From NCBI GenBank assembly GCA_022396035.1, contig JAIOXO010000009.1, forward strand, positions 1 to 60,737: 60,737 bases of DNA, read 5' to 3'. Of the stretch, positions 1-6,948 are shown one piece after another; the first letter of the stretch is position 1; each line of letters begins with the position of its first letter. Below the pieces are notes generated by a model. It searched no databases. It was not told where the DNA came from and saw nothing but the letters and a program-made list of their open reading frames with translations. A program made the translations under genes and the position numbers. The stretch is from Actinomycetes bacterium (GTDB lineage: Bacteria; Actinomycetota; Humimicrobiia; Humimicrobiales; Humimicrobiaceae).

Positions 1-126
1 GATGAGGCCTGCACCAAGTGCGGCAGCCAGGACATAGTTAGAAATTATTCAAGTTTTGAATTCAATGCCAATGTAAACAAGGACAGCGGAGGAGGAAGCT
101 GCAGCAGTGGTTGCTGTGGATTCTAA
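1..126 (+). CDS. C-terminal end of a small zinc-ribbon-like protein (5' partial)
   Basis: The reading frame is open from the first base of the window to a TAA at 124-126, giving 41 residues. It contains a CxxC pair (ACTKCGSQ) near its start, then a polar stretch, and ends in a Gly/Ser/Cys-rich tail (GGGSCSSGCCGF). The CxxC pair followed by a glycine/cysteine tail resembles FmdB-type and other short zinc-ribbon proteins found beside metal-cluster genes, but the fragment is too short to assign. The start lies outside the window. A strong terminator follows directly. Confidence 0.6.
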   Translation, partial: DEACTKCGSQDIVRNYSSFEFNANVNKDSGGGSCSSGCCGF

Positions 127-143
127 AATAATAAACCTGTAAA

Positions 144-180
144 AAAAGGGGTCGCTCTTTAGCGGCCCCTTTTGCTATTT
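144..180 (+). terminator. Rho-independent terminator of the upstream partial gene
   Basis: A 13-bp stem (144-156 with 161-173, one G-U pair) with a 4-nt loop is followed by a T-containing tail. It closes the transcription unit ending at 126 and separates it from the regulated promoter at 254-282. Confidence 0.85.
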
Positions 181-253
181 AAGACCTTCAAACAAAGCGC
201 TATTTACCCTCTTTAAGCTAATAAAAGTTAAAAAAATTAATATCTCAAAACTC

Positions 254-308
254 TTGCATTATGAACGATAGTTCATTATAATAATATTATAAATTGAACA
301 ATAGTTCA
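254..308 (+). promoter_or_regulatory. Sigma-70-type promoter with two palindromic operators
   Basis: TTGCAT (254-259) and TATAAT (277-282) are separated by exactly 17 bp. A 14-bp palindrome TGAAC-GATA-GTTCA fills the spacer at 262-275. A second copy, TGAAC-AATA-GTTCA, lies downstream of the expected start at 295-308. The copies are 33 bp apart, about three helical turns, so two repressor dimers could bind the same face. The core GAAC-N4-GTTC is also the core of Bacillus-type LexA boxes, but the central four bases differ from the LexA boxes elsewhere in this window. The regulator is unknown. It should control the DUF5320 genes that follow. Confidence 0.75.
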
Positions 309-326
309 TTATAGGAGGTGTTTACA

Positions 327-554
327 ATGCCAGGTTTTGATGGAACAGGACCAGCAGGAATGGGTCCCATGACTGGAAGAGGTGACGGTTATTGTGTTAT
401 GCCTGCTGGGTTTATCCCGGCCAGACCTAACCTACAGGTAAATATTACCGGAAACAGGTCGCCAGTATATAGGTTGTATGGCCCAGGATTAAGAAGGGGA
501 AGGTTTTGGCAGGCAAGAGCACCTATAAGATCAGGCCGTAGAGGCAGAAGATAA
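327..554 (+). CDS. DUF5320 family small glycine-rich protein
   Basis: This is a 75-residue protein opening with the DUF5320 signature: MPGFDGTGPAG, then MGPMTGRG and GYC. The rest is rich in Gly, Arg and Pro and ends in a basic run (GRRGRR). I chose the ATG at 327 because AGGAGG (313-318) sits 8 nt upstream; an in-frame GTG at 318 would overlap that ribosome-binding site. DUF5320 proteins are usually encoded next to NifX/NifB-like and MinD-like ATPase genes in anaerobes, as here, but their biochemical role is not established. It is the first gene after the two-operator promoter. The first ~14 codons are almost identical in DNA to those of the next gene. Confidence 0.8.
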   Translation: MPGFDGTGPAGMGPMTGRGDGYCVMPAGFIPARPNLQVNITGNRSPVYRLYGPGLRRGRFWQARAPIRSGRRGRR

Positions 555-591
555 AATAATAAATTACTATCCGAGGAAAGGAGTGATTGGT

Positions 592-957
592 ATGCCAAGA
601 GGAGATGGAACAGGACCAGCAGGAATGGGTCCCATGACCGGAAGATCAGCAGGATATTGTGCCGGATACAATGTAGCCGGTTTTATGAATCCTTCCGGCG
701 GAAGAGGTTATGCAGGAAGGCCGATGGGAGGATCTGGACGAGGCAGAGGACACAGAAATGCCTATTATGCTACCGGGCTTCCTTTCTGGGCCAGGTATCC
801 GGCACCGCCGGCAGGAGCTGCGCCCTACTATGGGACTGAAGCTGGGCCTGAAGATGAAACCGAGCAGCTTAAACAGCATGCGGATGCATTAAAACAGCAG
901 CTGGATGACATACAGGCCAGAATGGATGAATTGGGCAAATCCAAAAAAGAAGAGTAA
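592..957 (+). CDS. DUF5320 family protein with C-terminal coiled coil
   Basis: This 121-residue DUF5320 protein has the N-terminal signature MPRGDGTGPAG and MGPMTGRSAGYC, a Gly/Pro/Tyr-rich middle, and a charged heptad-like C-terminus (about residues 85-121) that should form a coiled coil. The ATG at 592 follows AAAGGAG with good spacing; an in-frame GTG at 583 overlaps the site and is less likely. It is co-transcribed with the preceding paralogue and precedes an Mrp ATPase gene. The family is recognisable, but function is unknown beyond the association with Fe-S/Mo cofactor-type gene clusters. The coiled coil suggests it oligomerises. Confidence 0.85.
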   Translation: MPRGDGTGPAGMGPMTGRSAGYCAGYNVAGFMNPSGGRGYAGRPMGGSGRGRGHRNAYYATGLPFWARYPAPPAGAAPYYGTEAGPEDETEQLKQHADALKQQLDDIQARMDELGKSKKEE

Positions 958-980
958 AATAATTAAGCAATAATAAAATA

Positions 981-1025
981 AAAAAGGATAGGGCTAAATG
1001 AAGGTTTGGTCTCTATCCTTTTTAA
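981..1025 (+). terminator. Hairpin terminator or attenuator before the Mrp gene
   Basis: Perfect 11-bp arms (981-991 with 1013-1023) enclose a 21-nt loop, and the 3' arm ends in TTTTT. It lies 23 bp upstream of the Mrp start, so it may terminate the DUF5320 transcript or attenuate entry into the Mrp gene. An in-frame ATG at 998 lies in the loop and is not a credible start. Confidence 0.65.
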
Positions 1026-1045
1026 AAATTAGAAAAGGTGGAGCA

Positions 1046-1849
1046 ATGAACAATATCGACCAGGACAGCCAGTTAACTGAGAATCTTTCACAGATAAAAA
1101 GAAAATTTATGGTTTTCAGCGGCAAGGGGGGAGTAGGCAAAACTACGGTAGCGGTTAATCTGGCCTATTCCCTGATGTCCAAGGGAAACAAGGTGGGACT
1201 TCTGGACATAGACATACATGGGCCTAATGTAATAAAGGTTCTGGGTCTGGAAAAAGAAAAGCTTACCGGCAGCGGCCAGAAAATAAAGCCCATTGAAGTC
1301 TTTTCCCATATGAAAGTAATGAGTACAGCTTCATTGTTGGAGACCGAAGACAGCCCGGTTATCTGGAGGGGCCCGTTAAAGATGAAGATTATCCGGCAAT
1401 TTTTAACTGATGTCCAATGGGGAAAACTTGATTATTTGATCATTGATTCACCGCCGGGAACCGGAGATGAGCCTCTCTCCATTGCCCAGCTGATGCCCGA
1501 TATTACCGGAGGTATTGTAGTTACCACTCCCCAGAAAATCGCTACTATGGATGCCAGAAAGAGCATAAGGTTTGCCCAGCAGCTTAAACTTCCCTATATA
1601 GGAGTAGTGGAGAACATGTCAGGTTTTCTCTGTCCCCATTGCGGAAAGAGGATAGATATATTTAAGACCGGCGGCGGACAGGAGATTGCCAAAGAACTGG
1701 GCGTGGATTTCCTGGGAAGAATACCTTATGATCCCAAAGTTATGTCCCTGAGCGATGAAGGGCATGTCTATCTAAAAGACTATAAAAACGGTACCCAGGT
1801 AAGTGAAGCCTACAGCCATATATCCAATAAAATAATTGAATTATTTTAA
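1046..1849 (+). CDS. mrp: Mrp/NBP35-type P-loop ATPase, iron-sulfur cluster carrier
   Basis: This 267-residue cytosolic P-loop protein belongs to the Mrp/ApbC/NBP35 family, which carries and transfers Fe-S clusters. The deviant Walker A with its signature lysine (GKGGVGKTT) is at residues 26-34, and the switch region IIDSPPGTGDEP is at 132-143. A C-terminal CPHC pair (Cys196, Cys199) is the usual cluster-bridging site of the dimer. I start it at the ATG at 1046, preceded by AAGGTGG, because the alternative at 998 lies inside a hairpin. It sits between DUF5320 genes and a flavoredoxin operon, consistent with metal-cluster assembly. Length is normal. Confidence 0.92.
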   Translation: MNNIDQDSQLTENLSQIKRKFMVFSGKGGVGKTTVAVNLAYSLMSKGNKVGLLDIDIHGPNVIKVLGLEKEKLTGSGQKIKPIEVFSHMKVMSTASLLETEDSPVIWRGPLKMKIIRQFLTDVQWGKLDYLIIDSPPGTGDEPLSIAQLMPDITGGIVVTTPQKIATMDARKSIRFAQQLKLPYIGVVENMSGFLCPHCGKRIDIFKTGGGQEIAKELGVDFLGRIPYDPKVMSLSDEGHVYLKDYKNGTQVSEAYSHISNKIIELF

Positions 1850-1860
1850 ATATCTGGCAC

Positions 1861-1889
1861 TTGAATAGAAGGAATTTAGTTGATAATAT
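1861..1889 (+). promoter_or_regulatory. Promoter for the flavoredoxin / MBL / radical SAM operon
   Basis: TTGAAT (1861-1866) and TAATAT (1884-1889) are separated by 17 bp, 37 bp upstream of the next start codon. This is a motif match only. Confidence 0.55.
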
Positions 1890-1926
1890 AATTGTGAGTA
1901 TATGCCCAAAACCAAGGAGGTAAACA

Positions 1927-2487
1927 TTGAAAAAAGAATTTGATGCAACTACTGCAGCCTACCCTCTGCCGGTGGTGCTGGTAAGCACCCATGACGAACA
2001 GGGTAATAATAATATTATGACTGCAGCCTGGACTACTAATGTAAGCAGAAAAAATCCATGTATCGCTGTATCCATGGGAAAAGATAAGCTATCTTTCAAA
2101 AATGTTGAAAAAACAGGAGATTTCGTGGTTAATATCTGTGGCCATAAATGGCTGGAACAGGTGGATATCTGCGGCGAAACCCATGGCCAGGATGTAGATA
2201 AATTTACCATAGCTGGATTTACTGCTGTTCATGCCAGTATGGTAGGGGCAAAGCTCATATCTGAATGTCCCATAAATATGGAGTGCAGGTTAAAACAGGC
2301 TTATGCCATAGATACAGGTAATATGGTTGTGGGGGAGATAGTAAAAGTGCACATTGATGATGAAATCCTGGACGCTGAAGGAAATATTGATTATGGCAGA
2401 CTGGATCCCATAGTATATGCCCAGAAAACATACTATAAATTAGGAAAGGCAGTAGCCAGGAGAGGTTTTTCTCAAACAGATGGCTAA
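1927..2487 (+). CDS. Flavin reductase-like protein (flavoredoxin family)
   Basis: This 186-residue protein has a flavin-reductase-like FMN-binding split-barrel fold, recognisable by the VVLVSTHDEQGNNNIMT start, the AAWTTNVSRKNP stretch and the NFVVNI-like segment (GDFVVNIC). Family members bind FMN and shuttle electrons between ferredoxin-like donors and acceptors in anaerobes. The start is a TTG at 1927, supported by AAGGAGG ending 6 nt upstream; no ATG fits better. Its last 8 nt overlap the next gene, so the two are translationally coupled. The partner proteins are unknown; context points to Fe-S or redox homeostasis. Confidence 0.87.
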   Translation: MKKEFDATTAAYPLPVVLVSTHDEQGNNNIMTAAWTTNVSRKNPCIAVSMGKDKLSFKNVEKTGDFVVNICGHKWLEQVDICGETHGQDVDKFTIAGFTAVHASMVGAKLISECPINMECRLKQAYAIDTGNMVVGEIVKVHIDDEILDAEGNIDYGRLDPIVYAQKTYYKLGKAVARRGFSQTDG

Positions 2488-3319
2488 CCGGGAAAGTATA
2501 AGTATAACTATACTGGTGGAAAACTGTGTTGGTCTGGCCGGACTGAAAGCAGAACATGGCCTTTCTGTGCTAATAGAAACCGATGGCCAGAGATTTCTAT
2601 TTGATTGCGGCCAGACCAATCAACTACAGGAAAATGCAAGCAACCTGGGTCTCAGCCTGCATAATCTCGATGCGGTCATTTTAAGCCATGGCCACTACGA
2701 CCATAGTGGTGGGCTAATGTCGATAATAGGCAAAAATCCGGGCATAAGGGTATATGGCCACCCGGCTGTTTTTGAAAAAAAATATATAAGTATGGATGGT
2801 TCCTACCGTTATATAGGTATGCAGTACAAAAAAGAAGATTATGAAAAAGCGGGAGCTAAATTTATGTTATCGGAGAAAAGCCAGCAAATAGGAGAGGAGA
2901 TATACAGTTGCGGCTTTATACCCAGAACCACAGAATTTGAGCAGGTCAGCCCCTCTTTTTTTAAAAAAGTTGGCAAAAATTATATTGAAGATGATATACC
3001 TGATGATAACTGTCTGGTAGTCCAGCAGGGAAAGAAAAATATTCTGTTTTTGGGCTGTACCCACAGTGGAATTATTAATACCTTAAAACATGTTAGCAAG
3101 ACCTGGAACATGAGCGGTTTCCTTATGGTAGCAGGCGGCATGCATCTGGTAGATAAAAGCAGGCAGTATGTGGAAAACGTCCTGGGTAAAATGGAAGAAT
3201 TTAATATAGATAAAGTAATGCCCCTGCATTGCAGTGGACTTAACCATCTGGGACTTTTTAGCCAGTACTTCGGATCCAGCCTGAATTATGGCAGCACCGG
3301 AAAAATAATGAGGTTTTAA
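2480..3319 (+). CDS. MBL-fold metallo-hydrolase (COG1237-like)
   Basis: This is a 279-residue metallo-beta-lactamase-fold protein. The metal-binding motif HGHYDH is at residues 70-75, and further histidines are at GCTHSG (about residue 194) and PLHCSG (about 249). The sequence resembles the COG1237 group related to the tetrahydromethanopterin-pathway enzyme that makes RFA-P, but in bacteria the substrate is usually unknown. The start overlaps the flavoredoxin gene by 8 nt, and the next gene begins 11 nt after its stop, so the three form one operon. The family is clear; function is not. Confidence 0.88.
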   Translation: MANRESISITILVENCVGLAGLKAEHGLSVLIETDGQRFLFDCGQTNQLQENASNLGLSLHNLDAVILSHGHYDHSGGLMSIIGKNPGIRVYGHPAVFEKKYISMDGSYRYIGMQYKKEDYEKAGAKFMLSEKSQQIGEEIYSCGFIPRTTEFEQVSPSFFKKVGKNYIEDDIPDDNCLVVQQGKKNILFLGCTHSGIINTLKHVSKTWNMSGFLMVAGGMHLVDKSRQYVENVLGKMEEFNIDKVMPLHCSGLNHLGLFSQYFGSSLNYGSTGKIMRF

Positions 3320-3330
3320 CAAGGAGTATT

Positions 3331-4266
3331 ATGTTTTACGGACCGGTTTTATCACGCAGATTTGGTTACTCTTTGGGAGTAGATATTATACCCTTTAAGG
3401 TATGTGTTTATAACTGTATTTACTGCCAGCTGGGACCGACTACCGAAAAGACTACCAGCAGGAAAAGGTATCTGGATATAGATTTAGATGAATTTGGAAA
3501 GGATTTAAATAAGAAGATTAAAGAATTTCCCTATACTGATTATGTAACCTTTTCCGGATCAGGGGAACCTACCTTAAACAGCGATATAGACAGGCTGATA
3601 GAAGCAGCAAAGCTAAACAGCTTGGTACCGGTAGTAGTGCTTACCAGTGGGGGAACTCTGGGGCTGGAGGGAGTGGCAGAAGACCTAAAGAATGCTGATA
3701 TAGTAAAGGTCTCCCTGGATGCCTGCAGCCAGGAAATGCTGGAAAAAATAAACTGTCCTGCGGAAGGGGTCCGGCTTGAGAAAAATATGGAAGGAATCAA
3801 AAGATTAATCAATATATCTGATGCCAGCATCTGGCTTGAAATAATGATAATGGCAGGTATAAATGATGATATGGTAAGTGCCAAAAAATTTAAGGACATT
3901 ATTGAAGATTTTAGACAGGGCATTGAAAAAATTCACTTAAATACAGCAGTAAGGCCATCGGGAAAGGGCTATATGAGACTGCCCGAAAGAAAAAGGCTGG
4001 AACAGATCAAAGATGTTTTGGGCCAGAAAGCAGAGATAATTGGCAAAGTAAACTATGGGAAATACAGCAGCAACCTGGTCCAGACGGAACAGGAAATAGA
4101 AAAACTTATAAAAAGAAGGCCGGTTACCATAGCCGACATATCTTCTGCTCTGGGGATAAATAGAAATGAAGCTATTAAAATTTGTGACAAATTGATGTCC
4201 GAGGAAAAAATAGATTATAGCACAAGCAAAAATGAAAAATATTATATTAAACCAAGAATACTGTAA
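3331..4266 (+). CDS. Radical SAM protein (COG0731, wybutosine-synthase-like) with C-terminal helix-turn-helix
   Basis: This 311-residue radical SAM enzyme has the cluster motif CVYNCIYC (Cys25, Cys29, Cys32), followed by SGSGEPTL, the glycine-rich SAM-binding region. The N-terminus (MFYGPVLSRRFGYSLGVDI) is typical of the COG0731 Fe-S oxidoreductases found beside NifX and Mrp genes. Roughly the last 65 residues look like a winged helix (VTIADISSALGINRNEAIKI). The start has AAGGAG 6 nt upstream. It closes the operon begun at 1927. The substrate is unknown; an RNA-modification role is only a family analogy. An IS110-type element is inserted immediately downstream. Confidence 0.85.
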   Translation: MFYGPVLSRRFGYSLGVDIIPFKVCVYNCIYCQLGPTTEKTTSRKRYLDIDLDEFGKDLNKKIKEFPYTDYVTFSGSGEPTLNSDIDRLIEAAKLNSLVPVVVLTSGGTLGLEGVAEDLKNADIVKVSLDACSQEMLEKINCPAEGVRLEKNMEGIKRLINISDASIWLEIMIMAGINDDMVSAKKFKDIIEDFRQGIEKIHLNTAVRPSGKGYMRLPERKRLEQIKDVLGQKAEIIGKVNYGKYSSNLVQTEQEIEKLIKRRPVTIADISSALGINRNEAIKICDKLMSEEKIDYSTSKNEKYYIKPRIL

Positions 4267-4290
4267 TAAACAAATAAATTGATAACACGG

Positions 4291-4311
4291 AATTTAATTG
4301 ATAAATTTCTC
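4291..4311 (+). repeat. Left sub-terminal inverted repeat of the IS
   Basis: AATTTAATTGATAAATTTCTC pairs with the inverted copy at 5838-5858; they share ATTGATAA and TTTCTC with one inserted A. The outer part is A/T-rich and may match by chance. Confidence 0.6.
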
Positions 4312-4344
4312 TCAAATAGCAAAATTATACAGATGGGAGAAAAT

Positions 4345-5607
4345 ATGAAGGCCAAGAAAAAAGCCAAACTGGATTTAATTGGTGATGACACATTAGTAGT
4401 TGGAATCGATATAGGAAAGAGGAACCATTACTGCCGGTTTATTAATGTAAGAGGTTATGAGATAGGTAAAGGATTTAGTTTTTCTAACAATAGAGATGGT
4501 ATGGAAAAGATAATATCTAAAATTGAAGAAGCAAAAATACAAAACAACCTGGCCAAAGCTGTAATAGGTATGGAACCCTCGGGCCATTACTGGAAAGCCG
4601 CGGCCCATTATCTATCCAGAAATGGATACAAGTTAACTCTGGTAAATCCATATCATATAAAAAGGATAAAAGAAATAGAGGATAACAGCCAGACTAAAAC
4701 AGACCCCAAGGATAGCCTCCTTATTGCAAAACTTGTAAGAGACGGGGACTTCTTTGATCCTAACCTGGCAGGTGGCGTCTATGCGGAACTTAGAAGAATG
4801 TACAGGTTAAGACTTAAGGTCAGTAAATCCCTGGTACAGGAAAAGACAAAATTAAAAATACTGCTGGACGAATATTTTCCTGAATACGAAGGCTTATTTT
4901 GTGATATATTAGGGGCAACTTCAGAGTACATAATAGATAACTATTTTCTCCCAGAGATTGTAGCTAAGGAAAATATCCTATCCCTTACAGGAAAGATTAA
5001 AATGATAAGCAGAGGCAAGATAGGTGCTTATAAGGTACTAAAACTCATAGAATGTGCCAGGAGCTCCATAGGGATAAACACAGGTATAGATGCAGCAGTA
5101 CTGGAAAAAACCTATATACTTAAAGATATTTTAAGCCTGAAGTTAAAGCTTGACCACTTAAATAAAAAACTAAAGTATTACCTGGACAGGATAGAGTGTT
5201 CAAAATATCTACTGAGTATACCGGGAGTCGGCATAGTCACCGCAGCCGGATTTCTAGGCGAGGTTGGAGATATCTCAAAATACAAAAGCGCAAAGGAGAT
5301 AATAAAGATGGCTGGGCTTAATCTTGTTGAGATATCCTCAGGGATAAAGAAAGGCAAAAAGAAGATATCAAAAAGAGGAAATAATAGACTTAGATGTCTT
5401 CTTTACCAGTGCGCAATAGTAGCAATATCTAAAAACAGCCAGCTCAAGAGATACTATTGCTATCAGGCAGAGATAAAAAATAAGATGAAGATGGTAATAG
5501 CAGTGCAGTGCAAGCTGGCAAGAATAATGTTTGCTCTTTTAAAACATAAAAAATATTATGACCCTGAAGAAGTTTTAAAAAGTATGGTTGCCCAAGAGGT
5601 AGCTTAG
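4345..5607 (+). CDS. IS110-family DEDD transposase (RNA-guided recombinase family)
   Basis: This 420-residue transposase has an N-terminal RuvC-like DEDD domain with Asp22 (GIDIGK), Glu77 (GMEPSG) and Asp120/Asp123 (TDPKD). The C-terminal Transposase_20 domain starts at SIPGVGIVTA (about 291) and includes the serine-bearing segment EISSG (Ser331/332) and the SKRGNNRLR motif. All catalytic residues are present, so it looks functional. I start it at the ATG at 4345, with GGGAG 5 nt upstream; TTG 4279 and ATG 4333 are weaker alternatives. Family members related to IS621 act with a bridge RNA. Codon use is somewhat more A/T-rich than in neighbouring genes. Confidence 0.93.
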   Translation: MKAKKKAKLDLIGDDTLVVGIDIGKRNHYCRFINVRGYEIGKGFSFSNNRDGMEKIISKIEEAKIQNNLAKAVIGMEPSGHYWKAAAHYLSRNGYKLTLVNPYHIKRIKEIEDNSQTKTDPKDSLLIAKLVRDGDFFDPNLAGGVYAELRRMYRLRLKVSKSLVQEKTKLKILLDEYFPEYEGLFCDILGATSEYIIDNYFLPEIVAKENILSLTGKIKMISRGKIGAYKVLKLIECARSSIGINTGIDAAVLEKTYILKDILSLKLKLDHLNKKLKYYLDRIECSKYLLSIPGVGIVTAAGFLGEVGDISKYKSAKEIIKMAGLNLVEISSGIKKGKKKISKRGNNRLRCLLYQCAIVAISKNSQLKRYYCYQAEIKNKMKMVIAVQCKLARIMFALLKHKKYYDPEEVLKSMVAQEVA

Positions 5608-5614
5608 GGTTAAA

Positions 5615-5815
5615 ATTAGAGCTTGGTGGGGGATTCTGGTTTCTCCGTAGGGCGTATTTATACGACCCCGTAACTAAGAATTAGAACCCCCACTTCAAGA
5701 TCAAAACATCGAACGAAGTACTGTAAGGGATTTACTTAGGTAAATACCCCGGAAGACATGATAGGGTAGATGTGATCTTGCCAACAAGTGGGTACCTTCA
5801 CCCAGCTTTAATCTT
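5615..5815 (+). ncRNA. Candidate bridge RNA / seekRNA of the IS110-type element
   Basis: Immediately after the transposase stop is a ~200-nt stretch with no reading frame and several strong helices. Helix 1 is 11 bp with one bulged A (5626-5637 with 5683-5693) and encloses a hairpin of 7 bp (5650-5656 with 5661-5668). Helix 2 is 8+4 bp with a 3-nt bulge (5696-5710 with 5769-5780) and encloses a 9-bp hairpin (5727-5735 with 5740-5749). A short third hairpin follows (5789-5793 with 5800-5804). Two large internal-loop stems in series are what the target- and donor-binding loops of a bridge RNA look like. Placement 3' of the transposase matches the IS1111 subgroup. Guide pairing has not been tested. 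Confidence 0.65.
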
Positions 5816-5837
5816 AATAAATATGATTTCTTTATGG

Positions 5838-5858
5838 GAGAAATTATCAATAAAATTT
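5838..5858 (-). repeat. Right sub-terminal inverted repeat of the IS
   Basis: This is the inverted partner of 4291-4311. It lies 23 nt after the candidate bridge RNA and about 39 nt before the next start codon, so the element ends within a few bases of here. Confidence 0.6.
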
Positions 5859-5896
5859 ATTTTGATTTATTAACTACATTAAGATAGGAGTAAAAT

Positions 5897-6280
5897 ATGA
5901 AAATTGCTATTTCTACTGATAATAATATGGTGTCGCCCCATTTCGGCAGATGCCCCCAGTTTACTATAGTAGATATTGAAGATGATAAGGTAAAAGACAG
6001 GACAACTATCAACAATCCCGGTCATCATCCAGGATATCTGCCGCAGTTTTTATCAGAAGCCGGGGTTAACTGTATTGTGGCTGGTGGAATGGGGTCCAGA
6101 GCCGAAGAATTATTCAAACAGGCTGGTATTGATACCATATTAGGAGTTAAGGGAGAAATTCCCGTGGTAATAGATAAGCTGGCAGCCGGCACCTTAAATG
6201 GCGGCCAGAGCATATGTGGCCCCGGAGCGGGAAGGGGTTACGGAATTGATAAAACTGAATGTGAACATGAGGAGGAATAA
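5897..6280 (+). CDS. NifX/NifB-C-like protein (dinitrogenase iron-molybdenum cofactor family)
   Basis: This 127-residue protein of the Nitro_FeMo-Co family starts MKIAISTDNNMVSPHFGRCP, the family hallmark. It continues with the HHPGYLPQFL region and a GVNCIVAGGMGSRA loop, then a Gly-rich tail. The family includes NifX, the NifB C-terminal domain and the orange protein (ORP) of sulfate reducers, which bind Mo/Fe or Mo/Cu sulfide clusters. There is no nitrogenase in this window, so a general metal-cluster carrier role is more likely. ATAGGAG precedes the ATG with normal spacing. It is followed 3 nt later by a DUF5320-like gene and is probably in one operon through 9036. Confidence 0.9.
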   Translation: MKIAISTDNNMVSPHFGRCPQFTIVDIEDDKVKDRTTINNPGHHPGYLPQFLSEAGVNCIVAGGMGSRAEELFKQAGIDTILGVKGEIPVVIDKLAAGTLNGGQSICGPGAGRGYGIDKTECEHEEE

Positions 6281-6283
6281 ATC

Positions 6284-6502
6284 ATGCCAAGAGGAGATGC
6301 AACAGGACCGGCAGGTCAGGGACCTGGAACCGGAAGAGGACTCGGCCGCGGAGGCGGCAGGGGAAGAATGGGCGGATCAGGTGCTGGAGCTCAGGGCTAT
6401 TGTATTTGCCCTGATTGCGGGCATAAAATTGAACATCAGGCCGGGGTACCCTGTACTGAATTGAAGTGCCCTGAATGTGGAACCAGTATGGTAAGAGAAT
6501 GA
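6284..6502 (+). CDS. DUF5320-like protein with zinc ribbon
   Basis: This 72-residue protein has two parts. Residues 1-35 are a Gly/Arg-rich DUF5320-type start (MPRGDATGPAG, GPGTGRG). Residues 38-72 form a small cysteine domain with Cys40, 42, 45, 57, 62 and 65 (CPDCG and CPECG knuckles) resembling a zinc ribbon. GAGGAGG precedes the ATG. Its stop overlaps the next start in an ATGA (6499-6502), so the two are coupled. It is the third DUF5320-type gene of the island and the only one with metal-knuckle cysteines; function is unknown. Confidence 0.85.
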   Translation: MPRGDATGPAGQGPGTGRGLGRGGGRGRMGGSGAGAQGYCICPDCGHKIEHQAGVPCTELKCPECGTSMVRE

Positions 6503-6930
6503 GTGCCAGACCAAGAATAAAAAAAATAGTTGATAGTCTGCCCCTGTATGTGCTGTACAAGCCTATGGGGGTTGATGAAGAGAATCTGGAAACTGAAAGC
6601 CTGACCCTGGAAGAGGTTGAGGCCTTAAAGCTTAAGGATGGGCAGGACTTAAAACAGGTTGAAGCAGCCAAGCAGATGGGTATATCCAGGTCTACTTTCC
6701 AACGGCTGCTTCATTCTGCCCGGAAAAAGGTTGTAAATTCTCTACTGGAAGGCAAAGCCATTAAGTTTGAAGGTGGAAATTATATAGCCAATGAGAACAT
6801 AATAAGCTCAAAATGCACTAAGGGAAATTACCACTTTTTTATAAAGAAAAGTGATCTCAAGGGCCAGCAATACAAGCTCAGTAAAATAAAATGTCCCAAG
6901 TGCGGCAAGAAGCTGGTTGATTTTAAATAA
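6499..6930 (+). CDS. DUF134 family DNA-binding protein
   Basis: This 143-residue protein begins MSARPRIKKI, then has a DUF134 sigma-factor-like helix-turn-helix (residues about 54-77; QVEAAKQMGISRSTFQRLL). It ends in a CPKCGKK knuckle (Cys132, Cys135). DUF134 proteins almost always neighbour NifX-like genes and are presumed regulators. I start it at the ATG at 6499, which overlaps the previous stop by ATGA, rather than at an upstream ATG at 6475 inside that gene. It is a plausible regulator of this island, but no direct link to the palindromes at 262-308 can be shown. Confidence 0.85.
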   Translation: MSARPRIKKIVDSLPLYVLYKPMGVDEENLETESLTLEEVEALKLKDGQDLKQVEAAKQMGISRSTFQRLLHSARKKVVNSLLEGKAIKFEGGNYIANENIISSKCTKGNYHFFIKKSDLKGQQYKLSKIKCPKCGKKLVDFK

Positions 6931-6948
6931 AAAAAGAGGAGGAAAAAA

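Larger units (their letters stand above)
4285..5862 (+). mobile_element. IS110/IS1111-type insertion sequence with candidate bridge RNA
   Basis: The element consists of an intact DEDD transposase gene (4345-5607), a folded non-coding region after it (about 5615-5815), and imperfect inverted repeats near both ends. The repeats are 4291-4311 and 5838-5858, sharing ATTGATAA(A)TTTCTC in opposite orientation. Sub-terminal repeats and a non-coding RNA downstream of the transposase are features of the IS1111 subgroup; the IS110 subgroup carries the RNA upstream. Exact ends are uncertain because the family makes no obvious target duplication, so these borders are estimates. It sits between the radical SAM gene and a NifX-like gene and breaks no reading frame. 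Confidence 0.75.

Noticed and set aside
998-1045. Upstream ATG extending the Mrp protein by 16 residues
   Set aside because: It lies in the loop of the 981-1025 hairpin and has no ribosome-binding site; the ATG at 1046 does.
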